A DNA stretch of 64,000 nt from assembly GCA_963402885.1 (NCBI GenBank), contig OY727103.1:4998501-5062500 (forward strand), read 5' to 3'. How positions within the stretch are numbered: the stretch's first letter is position 1; each line of letters starts with the position of its first letter. Origin of the DNA: Antedon bifida. Its lineage: Eukaryota; Echinodermata; Crinoidea; Comatulida; Antedonidae. Shown one piece after another: positions 10,909 through 22,406 of the stretch. The notes under the pieces were generated by a model. The model saw nothing but the letters and a program-made list of their open reading frames with translations, made no database searches and was not told where the DNA came from. The translations under genes and the position numbers were made by a program.

Positions 10909-11519
10909 ATAAAACATATTCCATTCTAAAACAACCACAAGGCAAGGTTAAATCTATTTTTCAACTCATCTCTGACATGACATCATAATAGAATTGGGTA
11001 CACACTTCAGTAACGTAATTAATTCAAAAAGTAATTAGAATTGACATTTTTATTAATAAACAATGCATTATAAATGTATTTTACAATTTTAGAAGTAATA
11101 GTGAACAGGCTACCGCTACTTAAAATTAATATCAGTAGGATATTATAATGGACATTGCCAACTTCCACCCAAATACAACATCAAAGAAATATATTCTAGC
11201 AAGTTTAAGGACATTCATTATTAACTAATGACTATTATGGTGCATAAATCTTCTTAACATGACGTTGCTGTGAATGAACATGATTTGAAATATCATTAAT
11301 TAAATGCAAGAATTAGACACAAAAGAGAAACGATGAACAGCGATGACGTCAGTAAAAATTTGAGAGTTGAGGTATAGATTGCAAACAAAAGGGGATCTCA
11401 AAACAAAAACAATGTGAAAATGTCTACAAATTTTGTATGTCCAATTATTTTTTTTAAAATAAAAATAACTGTAAAATAAATAAATAAAATTAATATTAAT
11501 TATTATTTAATAAAAGAAA
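10909..11519. other. Intron sequence of TUSC2, nothing recognised
   Basis: AT-rich; contains A/T homopolymer runs near 11446-11460 and a TTAATATTAATTATTATTTAA stretch near 11490-11511. No gene seen. Confidence 0.35.
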
Positions 11520-11730
11520 GGCACTAGCCTACTAGGCCTATGATGTGTAGGTGAAAATATTAAGCTTCTATCTAGGCAAGTCCCTATATACTAGCTATGC
11601 TAACTAGAGCAGCCTAGAGATAGGCTAGTCTAGTCTAGTTTCTAGAACAATCTATTCTCTAGCCTATAAAATAATAGAGAGGCCTAGCCTAGCTAGGCCC
11701 CGAACTAGGCCTACTAGTCTATAGAGTGTT
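11520..11730. repeat. CTAG/GCCTAG-rich cluster
   Basis: Dense interspersion of CTAG and GGCCTA (for example ACTAGGCCTATG, GATAGGCTAGTCTAGTCTAG, AGGCCTAGCCTAGCTAGGCC) over about 200 bases, immediately inside intron 1 just past exon 1 of TUSC2. No fixed unit length, so it is not an ordinary tandem repeat. Several segments can pair with each other. Confidence 0.75.
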
Positions 11731-11836
11731 AATTATGTAAATAAATAAAGTAAATTGTGATAAATATTATTCAAAGATTGTTCATACATTTTTAAATGTT
11801 GGCATACATTAAATACAATAATTTTGACAAACTAAC

Positions 11837-12030
11837 CTTCTCCGTTTTCTCACCCACGGGGCAGCCTTTGCACGAGCTAGCGATTTATTGTTGCGTTTAT
11901 CTTTGCCGGGCGGAGGCGACTCATCTCCATTGCCATTGCTGCGAAGTGTTTTCCTCTTCAGCCAGCGGGCTGGACCAGAGATGAACGTTTTCCACATCGT
12001 TATACATACAACAGAAACCCAGCCTCCCAT
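11837..12030 (-). CDS. TUSC2/FUS1 homologue, coding exon 1 (start exon)
   Basis: Start exon of the TUSC2 homologue. The ATG at 12030 is the first after in-frame TAA stops just upstream. It opens MGGWVSVV, with glycine 2 and serine 6 as in an N-myristoylation signal, and TUSC2 is known to be N-myristoylated. The next residues are basic and polar (PARWLKRKTLRSNGNG, ESPPPGKDKRNNKS), ending APWVRKRR. The donor is GTTAGT, starting at 11836. 64 codons plus two bases (AG) join in phase to T at 2862, placing the basic RKRRSS run directly before MCYDEDG, like the arginine run that precedes the same block in vertebrate TUSC2. The combined 105 codons plus an expected last exon of about 20 would be slightly longer than human TUSC2 (110 residues). 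An alternative start is the methionine at codon 12 (MWKTF). The N-terminal region itself is poorly conserved, so this exon rests mainly on phase, donor and start context. Confidence 0.75.
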
Positions 12031-12190
12031 GAACGTCAACCAAATATATTAGTCTTATTATCTCGTTTCCGTATTTCTGTCATTCGTCTAAAAATAACTT
12101 TATATAACAAGATAATTACTTAATGAGTTCATAAATTAAGCGATGAGTGATACTCTTCCTTTCCGCGAGCCAGCCGCCATATTGGTTTGC
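12031..12190 (-). promoter_or_regulatory. Likely TUSC2 promoter / 5' UTR with YY1-like and CCAAT elements
   Basis: On the minus strand, 12183-12173 reads AATATGGCGGC, the classical YY1 motif. It overlaps CCAAT (12185-12181) and is followed by GGCTCGCGGAAAGG. YY1 motifs of this kind commonly sit at or just downstream of transcription starts, in the direction of transcription. The site is about 150 bases upstream of the inferred ATG. No TATA box is evident. The start site itself is inferred. Confidence 0.5.
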
Positions 12191-13130
12191 TTGTTGTGCA
12201 CATTATTGATTAATCCCTAAACTCAAACAACATACAACTATAGAGGGATGAATTTTACTTTATGTATTACTATTACGTAACTGATGCCAGTGTGAGGTAG
12301 GTCTACTATTTAATATTTATTTTTTTTAATTGATAACTCAGGGGAGCGCGCTTATAATCAATTCACACAGAGCCTACAGATTTCTGAAATACATTTAGGC
12401 CTCACCCCATGCACCGTTTGTTTTCGTACAATCCTTCTTTGGGCATACTTTTATTGAATAAATTTTCCCTGTGAAACTTACAACAAAACACACACAACAA
12501 ACACCTTTTATATATAAAATTGGAACATGACAACAATTGGCAAAAGTGAGATCTGCGCACCGCATCACAAACAGAGTTCAAGATTATAACGTGTTCTATA
12601 ATACTTTGTATAGGCTACAAATCATGAAATTACTGTGATTATCAAAGACCGCGCAAAACGTTGATGATTTTACAAAATAGCATTAATAACCGCAAAATAT
12701 AAATTGGGTTACAGACTCTTCAATTTTGTTCTCATACTAAATTTCGCGAAAATAAACGCACAAATCAGTGCATAACAATACTTGATATTAATCTAAAAAT
12801 ATTTTTTTATCGCGAATATTGAAGACTTTGAAATCAACAACAATACGCCTTAGGTCGCAAAAATAAATGTTTCACAGTAAACCATTTGCCTACTTCTTGC
12901 ATTCACTAGATCGTATTCTTAATTACTATGATCGTAGCTAAGTACCCTTAATCGTTTTAATTTGCATAACATGTATTAATATGTATGCGCTTCATAATTT
13001 ATAATCTTTTTGAATGCGTATTATCGTATTTATGATTTTATTAAAACACTTTCATTATTTTAATTTACGAATGAAAATTAAAATTGATAATACATGACTT
13101 CTGATATCACCTTGGCGTCCCAGCGGGTAG
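12191..13130. other. Intergenic, nothing recognised
   Basis: AT-rich DNA between the TUSC2 start region and the CRE-containing region. There are several TCGCGAA/CGCAAAA-like words (near 12652, 12745, 12811, 12856) but no gene. Confidence 0.35.
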
Positions 13131-13138
13131 TGACGTCA
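13131..13138. promoter_or_regulatory. Consensus CRE, TGACGTCA
   Basis: A perfect palindromic cyclic-AMP response element, with GC-richer sequence around it and an ATAAAG about 20 bases downstream. With the spliced-looking segment that follows, it suggests a plus-strand promoter near 13150-13200. Confidence 0.5.
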
Positions 13139-13422
13139 TAGCTCATTTCCATAAAGCCCACGAATCCTTCGGGAGTACTCGAAGTGTTACTCGGCAGCTC
13201 TCGTGGAATAAAGTCGATAGATGTTTCATTCTTATCTTTAGCATGTAAGGATTACTGTTCGCTTTTCGTTTACACGATAAGATACACACGAGCGAGTTTC
13301 TTTACGTTGGTACAGAATCAATATACTCCATAATAAACTCGCTCGCATCGGCGTTAACAATAATAACGAGGAGGTTATGAAATAATTAATCTATATGCAT
13401 TGCATCTGTTCTCTCGTTTCAG

Positions 13423-13799
13423 GCAACACTCATGCGGAGATGGCACTACTCGCCTTTGCTCGTATAGGCCTAAACATACCAAACATATCTGGAATACCGC
13501 CACGAGACTTGATAGGCACTGTTCTCATTTCACGATCGCATCCTCGTCAACATTAGGCCTAACCTTTCGGAATTAATACTGTTGCACAATTTTGTAATCA
13601 ATTCTTGACAAAGAGGAAATTTACGAAAACGATTGTTGCTGAAAAAAAAACCTTTATTCTGTGGCACTTGATAAACACCGGATTAACCTATTGTGTCCAG
13701 GTAGAGTGCAGGCGATTACAAATTGTCGTCTGGTCTCGTAAATTGAAAATGTTTTTGAAGGGATGACAGATAGAGAAAACGTGTGGAATCAATTCAACG
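13423..13799 (+). other. Candidate untranslated exon of a plus-strand transcript
   Basis: Bounded on the left by a strong acceptor (TTCTCTCGTTTCAG, ending 13422) and on the right by a consensus donor (GTAAGT at 13800-13805). A possible first exon ends at a GTAAGG near 13245. Frames inside are short and interrupted; the last ATG (13764) opens MTDRENVWNQFN up to the donor. The segment could be a 5' UTR exon of MYND gene 1, whose coding exon has an acceptor at 24662. Joined there, the short frame would stop after four more codons (an upstream ORF). Transcription is not shown by the sequence. Confidence 0.3.
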
Positions 13800-14023
13800 G
13801 TAAGTTGTCATACTTCACTTCGGATTACGTCTACAGTATGTTATCCATTATCCTTGATAGCATTATTAATATTTAATAAGTAATATTATATAAATTTAGA
13901 ACGATCTTCTGCTTCAAAACAAAATGAAAGGAACTTTTTTTATTCATCATACATATAGCATTTTGTGTATAATTACATGCCCGCATGTAATATGATTCGA
14001 ACCTGCCAATTGTTGGTGACAGG

Positions 14024-14815
14024 ATGAAAGTTGTGTTGATTATCTTTCTTGAGTTCACGATACACGACAGTAACTCGTGTTTTCATCTTATAGAATGTAT
14101 TTATGTTATACTATTACCAGGTGGAATGTGTAATATCGTTTTTAATCTACATTCGGTCTGGATTTCACTTGAAAATACACGCGAGCAACTCGCGTTTTCA
14201 GCTGTATAAAGGATTTACCGATGGTGCATCAACATGACTTGGCTTTCTACAGTCACTTTTTCTCGCAATTTCGCATTGGAAAAAAAAAACACGCGAGTAA
14301 CCCGCGTTTTCAGATAAAGGATTTTACCAATGGTACATCAAAATCAATTTATACACTCTCTTTCTCGAGTTCGCTTCAAAAATACACGCGAGTAACTCGT
14401 GTTTTTAGCTAAGGATTTTACCAATGGTACATCAATATCAATTTATACACTCTCTTTCTCGAGTTCGCTTGAAAAATACACGCGAGTAACTCGTGTTTTT
14501 AGCTAAAGGATTTTACCAATGGACATCAATATTGATTGCTTTATACATTCTCTTTCTCGAGTTCGCTTGAAAAATACACGCGAGTAACTCGTGCATTTAG
14601 CTAAAGGATTTTACCAATGGTACATCAATATCAATTTATAACACTCTCTTTCTCGAGTTCGCTTAAAATAGACGCGAGTAACTCGTGTTTTTAGCTAAAG
14701 GATTTTATCGTGGTGCATCAATATTGATGCCTTTCTGTGCTCTGTTTCTCGAGTTCTCTTGAAAGATACACGCGAATAACTCGTGTTTTTCAGCTATAAA
14801 AGATGCTACGGCATG
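14024..14815. repeat. Tandem repeat of about 96 bp with CACGCGAGTAACTCGTG core, 8 units
   Basis: The near-palindrome CACGCGAGTAACTCGTG (or variants with CAACTCGCG and CCCGCG) recurs near 14062, 14178, 14290, 14385, 14478, 14575, 14672 and 14769. Later spacing is 94-97 bases. Units also share GGATTTTACCAATGGTACAT and CTCTCTTTCTCGAGTTCGCT. The core can form a short hairpin. Units at the left end are more diverged. Short plus-strand frames across it are not genes. Confidence 0.95.
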
Positions 14816-15532
14816 TAAATATCGATTACAGTCTACTATACATTTGATACAAAGTATTAATCCTTACAATAAACATGAGTATAGTTTTATTAACACGATA
14901 ATGTTTATAATTCTGAATAGCCGAATCAATTGCGTATTCAGACCTTTTCGCAGTGTACTATTATTGATAATACTCGAGATGATATTGACCCTAGGGGCTC
15001 TCGCCGGTCGATGATAAAATATAATGTTACGTCAAAAAGTCAGCTTCTGTTACCGTTTCGCCACGTTCGGTTGTTTTGTTTTTTCCGATATCCCCCGATA
15101 TCAGTATTAATAGCTGTCAATACATGATAAAAAGTGCATTACGAAAGGAATGTTAAGTAGGCCTATATTGCATGCAATCAACCAATGCTTTGTCTGTATA
15201 AACAAATATTGCATTATGATTTTTCTTCATAGTATCATGCGCTTCAAATTTTATGTTGTACGCGCTATATTTCAATTACTGCATCATGTAATTATTTCAA
15301 GGTGAATTGAAGATTTATTGGTTCATAATTGGAATTTTGACTTTTCTTTGCTAGAACAAAATTAAAAAGTAAAAATATTGTATTAACCACAATTAAAATG
15401 CCAACATTTGAAGTGATGAATGTTTAAATCGAGTCCCTAATTGCTATGGCTTTGTAGGCCTATATTTACCTCTTTCTATAGCGCTATTTTTGCTTATGTG
15501 CTTTCGATAATACTTTGGACCAATATTGGGCC
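14816..15532. other. Intergenic, no gene seen
   Basis: AT-rich unique DNA with scattered TAGGCCTA (for example 15158). Nothing recognised. Confidence 0.35.
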
Positions 15533-15646
15533 TTAAGCTCTGTCTACACTATTAAACTTTATGTGACAAAAAATGTGATGTGCCCATATATGGACATGAT
15601 GATGTCATATCACTACCATGTTTGGGCATATCACTACCATATTTGG
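15533..15646. mobile_element. MITE family A, truncated right half
   Basis: Starts TTAAGCTCTGTCTACACTAT and continues through ATGTGCCCATATATGGACAT and TTTGGGCATATCACTACCAT, then stops abruptly at ATTTGG without the right terminal repeat. Confidence 0.85.
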
Positions 15647-17091
15647 TGGAGGATTCACGATGGAGATTGAAACGGAACAACACATCTCGTTGTATTGCTT
15701 ATGTAACATAGGAATAATAATAGAGAGTATCCATTCCGTGTGAATAGCAAGCAGTCTCATTCATATCATGTTGTAATGAAGTCATGTTTATCGATCTTTA
15801 CTATACGCACGGACGCCCATAAACAATTACCCAACTGGAGGGAGGAATAGCCATTTTCAAGTTCATTAAAAATGCTTTGTTAACGCAGACATTTTCCGAT
15901 ATCGTTTGTCAAAATATCTTAAAATTATAAAGAACCATGTACTGCGACATATAATATTAAAGTTGACCCACTTTTATTTTGACTTTACCAATTATTAATA
16001 GATATAGTGTCTTGATTAATTGTGTAGTGACGATTAATTTATTGCGTCAATTAATTATATCTTCCGAATGTAAGGTCACGCCTTCCATTTAACCTTTTGT
16101 AGCATTGATCATTGTTGTCACTCTGCATAGTGAAATCAACAATGACTGTTTAGCAGATAGAACCTTCGAGCAATTTGAGAAAAACACACTGAGGAAACTT
16201 AACTAAATTGGAAGCCCGTGTGTGTAACATCACCTATTGTATACACCCCTTTTACATCGCCTAGAAAAACTCTTGAGTTTACACACACGAGGCACACCAT
16301 GAAACAATATTGCGCCCCGTGTGTTGTACAATTAATGGGAAACCATCGGGACCCAACTGTCCCCTAATAGAGTTGTCCCTTGAATTAGGGGTAGGCCTAG
16401 TCCGTATAGTATTATACTGTATATCTCCCTCCCTCTCGTTCGTTTCACGGTAAAGTTGAGGTGACCCCTGCGTCCTTTTAAAAGTGGTGTCACAAAAGAG
16501 GGGTTCTACTGTACCACGTTGTTAAATAAACTAAAGCAATCTAACAGCAGCTCGCCATGTCAATATAGGAACTCGTAACAGTCCTTTGATATTATGTCTG
16601 GCTGCGACAAATACCACAATACTGTACTGATCGTGTCGAAGCCACAGATAAACAATTTGATCTCATGCTCAGCATCCTTTGTTAGATTGTTTTTTAATAA
16701 ACATATACCTCTCCCCACCCCAGGCCTGTACCCAACCCACATCGACACTTGACAAGTATTGTAATTATACATGTTATCATTCATTTCTGAACACTATATG
16801 GCGGAAGTTCAAGAAGTGAAAGAAATTTACCAAAGAACTGTTATTCTGCATATCTTCTGGTTATTGTAATTTTCGTTTCGATCGTATAAACAACATTGAT
16901 TACTTTTGCCGAGTCGCAGAATACCTATAAGAGTAACAACAACATTATCAATATTATCATTTTCGATTAGAATATATGCAATCATGTGTCGCCGTTACTT
17001 TTTGCCTATATACCTAACCTAATACTGTCTAACAACTTCAAAATGGCGACAGTTTGGATAACAATGCAAGATAAATGTTTCCAAACTCGAC
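15647..17091. other. Intergenic; possible GGGACACC-type repeat near 16348-16515
   Basis: Mostly unique AT-rich DNA. The 16348-16515 segment (CTGTCCCCTAATAGAG, TGTCCCTTGAATTAGGGG, GTGTCACAAAAGAGGGG) resembles elements at 17594-17677, 49655-49772 and 52762-52840. No gene seen. Confidence 0.4.
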
Positions 17092-17280
17092 TAAAGGCCA
17101 ATTTACACAGACAAGCTGTAACGGTGATAAAACATAGAATCTATGTTATTCCTTATAAACCTGCATTTACACACAATGAGTGGACGGGTGACTTTCACTC
17201 AGGATAGAGACAGATTCTACGTGGGACAAGCTATACGTGGTTTTCCGCTTACCGTTACCGCTCGCCTGTGTAAATTGGCA
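17092..17280. mobile_element. MITE family C (GCCAATTTACACAGACAAG ends), copy 1
   Basis: Left end AAAGGCCAATTTACACAGAC; right end CTCGCCTGTGTAAATTGGCA, the imperfect reverse complement. The interior shares GTGGGACAAGCTA and CTTACCGTTACCGCTCG with the copy at 38640-38830. About 190 bp, no coding capacity. Confidence 0.9.
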
Positions 17281-18280
17281 ACTCATTTTTAATTTCCATC
17301 AAAATAAATTACAATACAAATGATAATGTATAACAATGTTGATGCTAAATTGATAACATCAGTACATTGTTATACCGCGTCCAATTGACGAGTATAAGTA
17401 ATGATGAAATTTATTCATTTTTTGATAGATGCTTTATTTATTCACGAGACTGATGTACAGCACATATCGTTCAATCAACATTTATTGTTTTTACACAAGT
17501 TCGTGATATTACAAAATTAATAAAACACCATGATAAATACAAAAAAAGAAAGAAAAATTTGAAGAGAAAATTACAGCAGAATCCCTTCTATCGTACACCC
17601 TCTATTTAGGGGACACCATACCGGTATTTCGCGCGTAAACGGAACCCCTATCTTTATAAGTGTCTCTTTTATAGAGATTCTGATAAAGACAAGAATAATG
17701 ATGAGAATATTATGATAATAATAATGTTGAAAATAAATGATAGGGATGATAACAATGAAAATGATTAGATTAAGACGATAAAGATGATTTATTTATTTGT
17801 TTCAACTAAAACAAGGCCATATACATGGTTGCAGTCGCGTGCTCAAATTTGAGTTAGTGTTTACCGACCGACCAACCGACCGACCATCCGACTGACATAG
17901 TGAGCTGTAGAGTCGCGTTTTGCATGCGACTGAAAAGTAACCATTCTTCAAAACCATCAAAGCAGAATAAATCAACACCTTGCAAAAACCAATTAATCTA
18001 TTCACTAATTAATTGTTTAAATATTATCTGTGACGATGCACTGGTATTAATTATGCCACGAGATTTGTCGAATAAATACATTTATAGACATAGCATTAGT
18101 GTGTTCATTAACTGTGTTTACTTTTTCCAAATAACACCATTACATGTTTACCTTTTTAGGTCAATTAATTAAGAAGCGGTAATCAATTTTAAACATTGTA
18201 ATCAGAACTGCAAATTAGTTTTTTAAAGGGCGGTTGCCAACATTTTCAGGAAAACGGAAATCTCTCTTGATCCCTATTCC
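17281..18280. other. Intergenic; one GGGACACC-type repeat at 17594-17677
   Basis: Includes CCTCTATTTAGGGGACACC near 17597, with AGTGTCTCTTTTATAGAG closing it near 17677, which gives weak inverted ends. The rest is AT-rich without recognisable genes, including a run of CCGACCGACC-like words near 17862-17895. Confidence 0.4.
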
Positions 18281-18402
18281 GCAAGCGTACTACAAGTTGA
18301 CCAATCACGACGATATGGATCATCTCTCTGTCGCTTGTGATTGGTCAACTGACTTGCGTTGCGCCTACATCGTTGCATTGCGTCCAAGTTGGAATCATGC
18401 TT
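18281..18402. mobile_element. Foldback family B (TGACCAATCAC palindrome), partial copy
   Basis: Family B elements are foldbacks ending in TTGGTTCCCACTAGGACGCA and its complement. An inner pair TTGACCAATCACAAGCGA / TCGCTTGTGATTGGTCAA makes a long hairpin, and CCAAT is repeated in both arms. This copy has the central pair (GTTGACCAATCACGACGA, TCGCTTGTGATTGGTCAACT) and a degraded right arm (GACTTGCGTTGCGCCTACAT). Confidence 0.85.
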
Positions 18403-20094
18403 TTTGTCTTATGCTTTATTATTATTATTTATAGGCTGACCGGCCGCCGATTCATGATTTTACCAATAAAGGTTGCATTGCCTGGATCCTAATGTTTCTT
18501 ATAAGAAACTTACATGTTTAAAAAAAGGCTTAGTACAACGTGAGATTATACTGTGGAATTGATGGGTGAATCGCGCAAGGCGCACTTTATTATCGCATGT
18601 GATGACCAGCTGTGTTATTAAATACCCCGTATGTTATCATAAGTTGTTTTTCCTTTCTCGATTCTATATCTACAGTTTATTATCGTATGGAGAAATCACG
18701 TGAACTACCGTATCTAACATTTGGCGCAAAATTCAACTTTGAAATTACATGCATGATGTACGCTGTATCTAAGAAATCGTCTGATACGAGAAAATAATGA
18801 CACCTATAGATTGACATTGGTGACAGACAGAAATTATAAATTAATTCCTTCGTGAATGTATATTATGAAATGTTTTGTAGGCCTATAGGATCTTCGAATA
18901 TTTTTCACGATCAGGCGATTTTGCAGGCTGACTTCATCACCCCTTATTATGCATAATGCCTCCACCTGAATATTGCATTTCTGAAGGATTGTTGATAAAT
19001 ATTTCATAACAGTAGTAATAATTGATGGGCTTAGAATATCGAATTATCAATATTGCGAATCACAACCTTTACGCTGCTTTAATAACTTACCTAATGCAAT
19101 GCCTCGCTGTCGGATTAAGCACTGCATATTTTAAGTACGCACTTTTATATAATGGAGATTATTGTTGCACGGTTTAAGAAATTGAAAACGCGTATAAATA
19201 TACTGTAATTGTGTAACAATGATGAAAGTGAAGGACTTTGTAGACCAACCGCCAAACTGACTAGGCTCTGTTCAGGTTTGTTATTTACTCGGGTAATTTG
19301 CTCTTTGTTTTTATTTTTTCTTAATTGCAAGAGGAATATTAGTCTGAGTTCCAGACGGAGTTTTAACTTAATATTAATAAAAAGATAAATATTTTGGCAC
19401 ATATGGCGTTTCATACGTATACTACTAGCTGGTGGACTAACATGAAAAAAGACAATAAAACACATACTTGGGGAAAGTCTAGATGAATATCTAAAGGCAT
19501 CTCTAAGCATGGGTTTGAGGCATTTACTTTGCACAACAATCACTTGTTCATATAAGGAAATCTGTTACGCCTTTCTAATATCGTTTTTGACCTTTAACCC
19601 TAGAGAAACTTCTATTATAATAATAATTAAATATATTTATTATAATTAATAAAATTTATTTTTTCTAGAATTGTTTAGCCTTTATATTGCAATGCTCTTT
19701 TTTAATCGAACTTTGAATATGTTGTTCATTTCATATACATAAATTTGAATAACATACATTTATTTTACATTTTCAAATGCACTTGCAAATTTAGAATATC
19801 CAAATCATGATATATGACAAATCATGAACCAGAATGTTCAACATTGTAATTCCTATCTTCAAGCAATGATTATAAATCCTGTGTTGATTGTAAATTATTT
19901 AATTTGACATTCTTGGAAATGTAATTATATTATTTACGAAACTGTTGTACAAAAAAATCTTTGTAATGACCTTTGCACTGCACAGGTAATAGTATGTATT
20001 AAAAGATATAAATTGTTAGAATCTCTGACCTAATGCAAAAAGCATTAAAGTAATCAGAAGTATACGTGAAACAATCCATGGAGTTTTTACTGCC
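18403..20094. other. Intergenic, no gene seen
   Basis: AT-rich. A 132-codon minus-strand frame (19145-19543) is composed of biased, non-domain-like sequence and is not accepted as a gene. No repeats of note. Confidence 0.35.
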
Positions 20095-20250
20095 TTAAGC
20101 TCTGTCTACACTATCAAACTTTAAGTGATAGAAAATGTGATGTGCCCATGTGGACACGATGATGTCTACCATATTTGGGCATATCACTGTATTAGGGCAC
20201 ATCACACTTTTCTTTTGTCCAACTAGTTTGATAGTGTAGACAGAGCTTTA
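20095..20250. mobile_element. MITE family A, full length
   Basis: Both termini are intact: TTAAGCTCTGTCTACACTAT on the left and ATAGTGTAGACAGAGCTTTA on the right, about 156 bp. The interior lacks part of the CATCATGTCC segment. Confidence 0.95.
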
Positions 20251-20834
20251 GAAAATTGTCGTTTATCTGAAATTCTGACAGATTTTAGATATTGATTTTT
20301 TCCAAAGGTACTGTTTTAAATTTGCATTTTCTTCCAAGAGTGGCTTATAATACATTATTATCATAAATAGGTGTGATATCATTAACTTAACGCATCCTCT
20401 TTTTCTCCTCTTTTGAAACGTTTTCAGACATTATCATTCTAAGGATATTGGAAGAACATATCTTCATATATTTTTAAGAACATAATTCATGACAGTTGTA
20501 AGATTAAAATGTACTTCCACAATCCAACCTACATCAGCGTTGGTGCAAATTGATATTTTAAGATATTGTATAAGTTGTTTTTGTGGAAGTTGATATTGTT
20601 GTTGCTGGTGAAATGTTGTCTCTTTTTGTTTTGTATGTTTTATGGATGATCCGAAATAAAGGAAATGCATGAATGATTACATTCTCTGCGATTTGTTTTC
20701 CATATTTGTCTGGTTTTGGCAGGATGGTTTGTTATTGTGCTAAAGTCTACAATTTTTTCTTCTAAATCTTTTTTTAAATCTAATTTGGTTTATCTATGAG
20801 ATCGCAGGTAACTATCTCGCTTCCACCATCACGT

Positions 20835-21000
20835 AACATAACCGCAAGTAATTTGACCAAAGTTGACGCGATAGATCATCCGAACTGTCACTTGTGATTG
20901 GTCAACTAAAGCTTGGTTCCCACTAGGACGCAACGAAAGGACGTAAGCGAATTGACTTACGTTGCGCTTACTCTTTGCGTGTCGCCCTAGTGGGAACCAA
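20835..21000. mobile_element. Foldback family B, a half copy followed by a short full foldback
   Basis: 20835-20910 carries an eroded central segment (GACCAAAGTTGACGCGATAG, CACTTGTGATTGGTCAACT). 20911-21000 is a compact 90-bp foldback from GCTTGGTTCCCACTAGGACG to CGCCCTAGTGGGAACCAA with a GCGAATTGACTTACGTTGCG centre. The second may have inserted in the first. Confidence 0.85.
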
Positions 21001-21305
21001 TCTCTATAAGCTAAACTTTATCGCAGCTGTTTTTGTTATGAAAATATACAGTAGCTTTACATGCTAATGCTACAAACAGAGTTGACATTTCCTAAGACAT
21101 TATTAATGTAAACTAAAACAAATGGATGTATTAGTGGTGATTACTTACAAAAATAGTTACGCTAGTATACTAACCTTTAATTAATTCGCACTTAATATTT
21201 TCATGCTCTATTTCTTAATAAAAACACATGTTGTAGATCTAGATTCTCTCATTTCTACTTACTATAATTGTTGTTTCGTTAGTCGCAGAAGCACAACTTG
21301 ATAGT

Positions 21306-21511
21306 TAAGTTTGGACGCAACGCAACGACGTAGGCGCAACGCAAGATACGTTGAGCACAGTTGCCACTTGGCCGCATCACAATGATGACGTAAGCGCAAC
21401 GCAAGTGAGCCGACCATTCACAATTGATAGTTCGGGTGCTACATCGCGGCATGATTGGTCAAATTGATTGCGTTGCCTATACGTTAAGTTCTACCCCAAG
21501 TGGGAAGCAAG
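21306..21511. mobile_element. Foldback family B, rearranged copy
   Basis: Opens GTTTGGACGCAACGCAACGA, continues AGGCGCAACGCAAG and a duplicated GACGTAAGCGCAACGCAAGT, and closes CCAAGTGGGAAGCAAG. The centre retains GACCATTCACAATTGATAGT and CATGATTGGTCAAATTG. The left arm appears partly duplicated. Confidence 0.75.
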
Positions 21512-22042
21512 ATTTCGGCTTGATTAAAGTTTGGAATATTGCTATGATCGCTAAAAAGGCAAATTTAGGCTTCATCTTCACGATATTGCTTTAAGTGTTG
21601 AATTGATTCATTGGGGACTTGAAGTCCTCATATTTGCTAACTTTTTACTGATACAAGTATACTTGAACTGTATATGGGAATAACTAACACGAGAAAAGTA
21701 TGGCACGCATAATGTAGCTCTGTGGAACGCCTCAAGCGCATACATTTAATTAACCATCATAGACGCCGACTGACTGTGTATGAATATTAGTAGAAAAGCA
21801 TAATGATTATGTTGAGCATTAGTCTGGTTAATCCGCTGAACTGTCTAGAGGGTCTACGAACTTTTTCAAATATGAAACAAATTGTTATTCTACAAATATC
21901 GCATTCCATAGATAATATATATAGAAGGAAGGAAAAAGGAAGGAACGGCAAAAAATGAAAAGGAACTAAAACAGCAAATGTGGTGTCAATTGCCATTTGC
22001 GGGTTTGAAGCCTTTGGGGCACAAAAGAACATTATAGTATGA

Positions 22043-22406
22043 TTAAAGATGCATTGCCCACCCCACCACAACATGATAAATGAAGATTAATAAAATGAGA
22101 CTTTGAATAGGTTATCCCGTAGTTTTAATCAAGTTAATCACTTCCGTAGAAAAAAGCCGAACACAAATCCTTTTTTACTTATAGAATGAAAAAATAAATA
22201 GGTTAAATCAACCAAAAAATTCATTGGCTGGCAGCCAATTTGACTATTTTTGCTTTAGGCTAAATTACAGTTTTTTTCAGGTAAATACTTTTTTTTGCCG
22301 ATCTAATTTTTGGTCAAAGTGAAAAACTATTATCTGACATTACAATGGCATATTCAACGAAAATATTTTTAATATTTATTTTTTCAGGGGGACCATACAT
22401 CTTTAA
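22043..22406. mobile_element. MITE family E, copy 2 (reverse orientation)
   Basis: TTAA at both ends, left end diverged (AAAGATGCATTGCCCACCCC), right end GGGGGACCATACATCTTTAA. Contains AATCACTTCCGTAGAAAA and ATTGGCTGGCAGCCAATTTG, which are reverse complements of motifs in copies at 54411 and 62625. Confidence 0.9.

Noticed and set aside
13990..14001. GATTCGAACC, a possible tRNA B box on the minus strand
   Set aside because: The flanking bases do not pair as a T arm, and no A box or acceptor stem is found at the right distance.
19145..19543. 132-codon minus-strand frame
   Set aside because: Biased composition, no domain, no splice context; length alone is not convincing in a 64-kb window.
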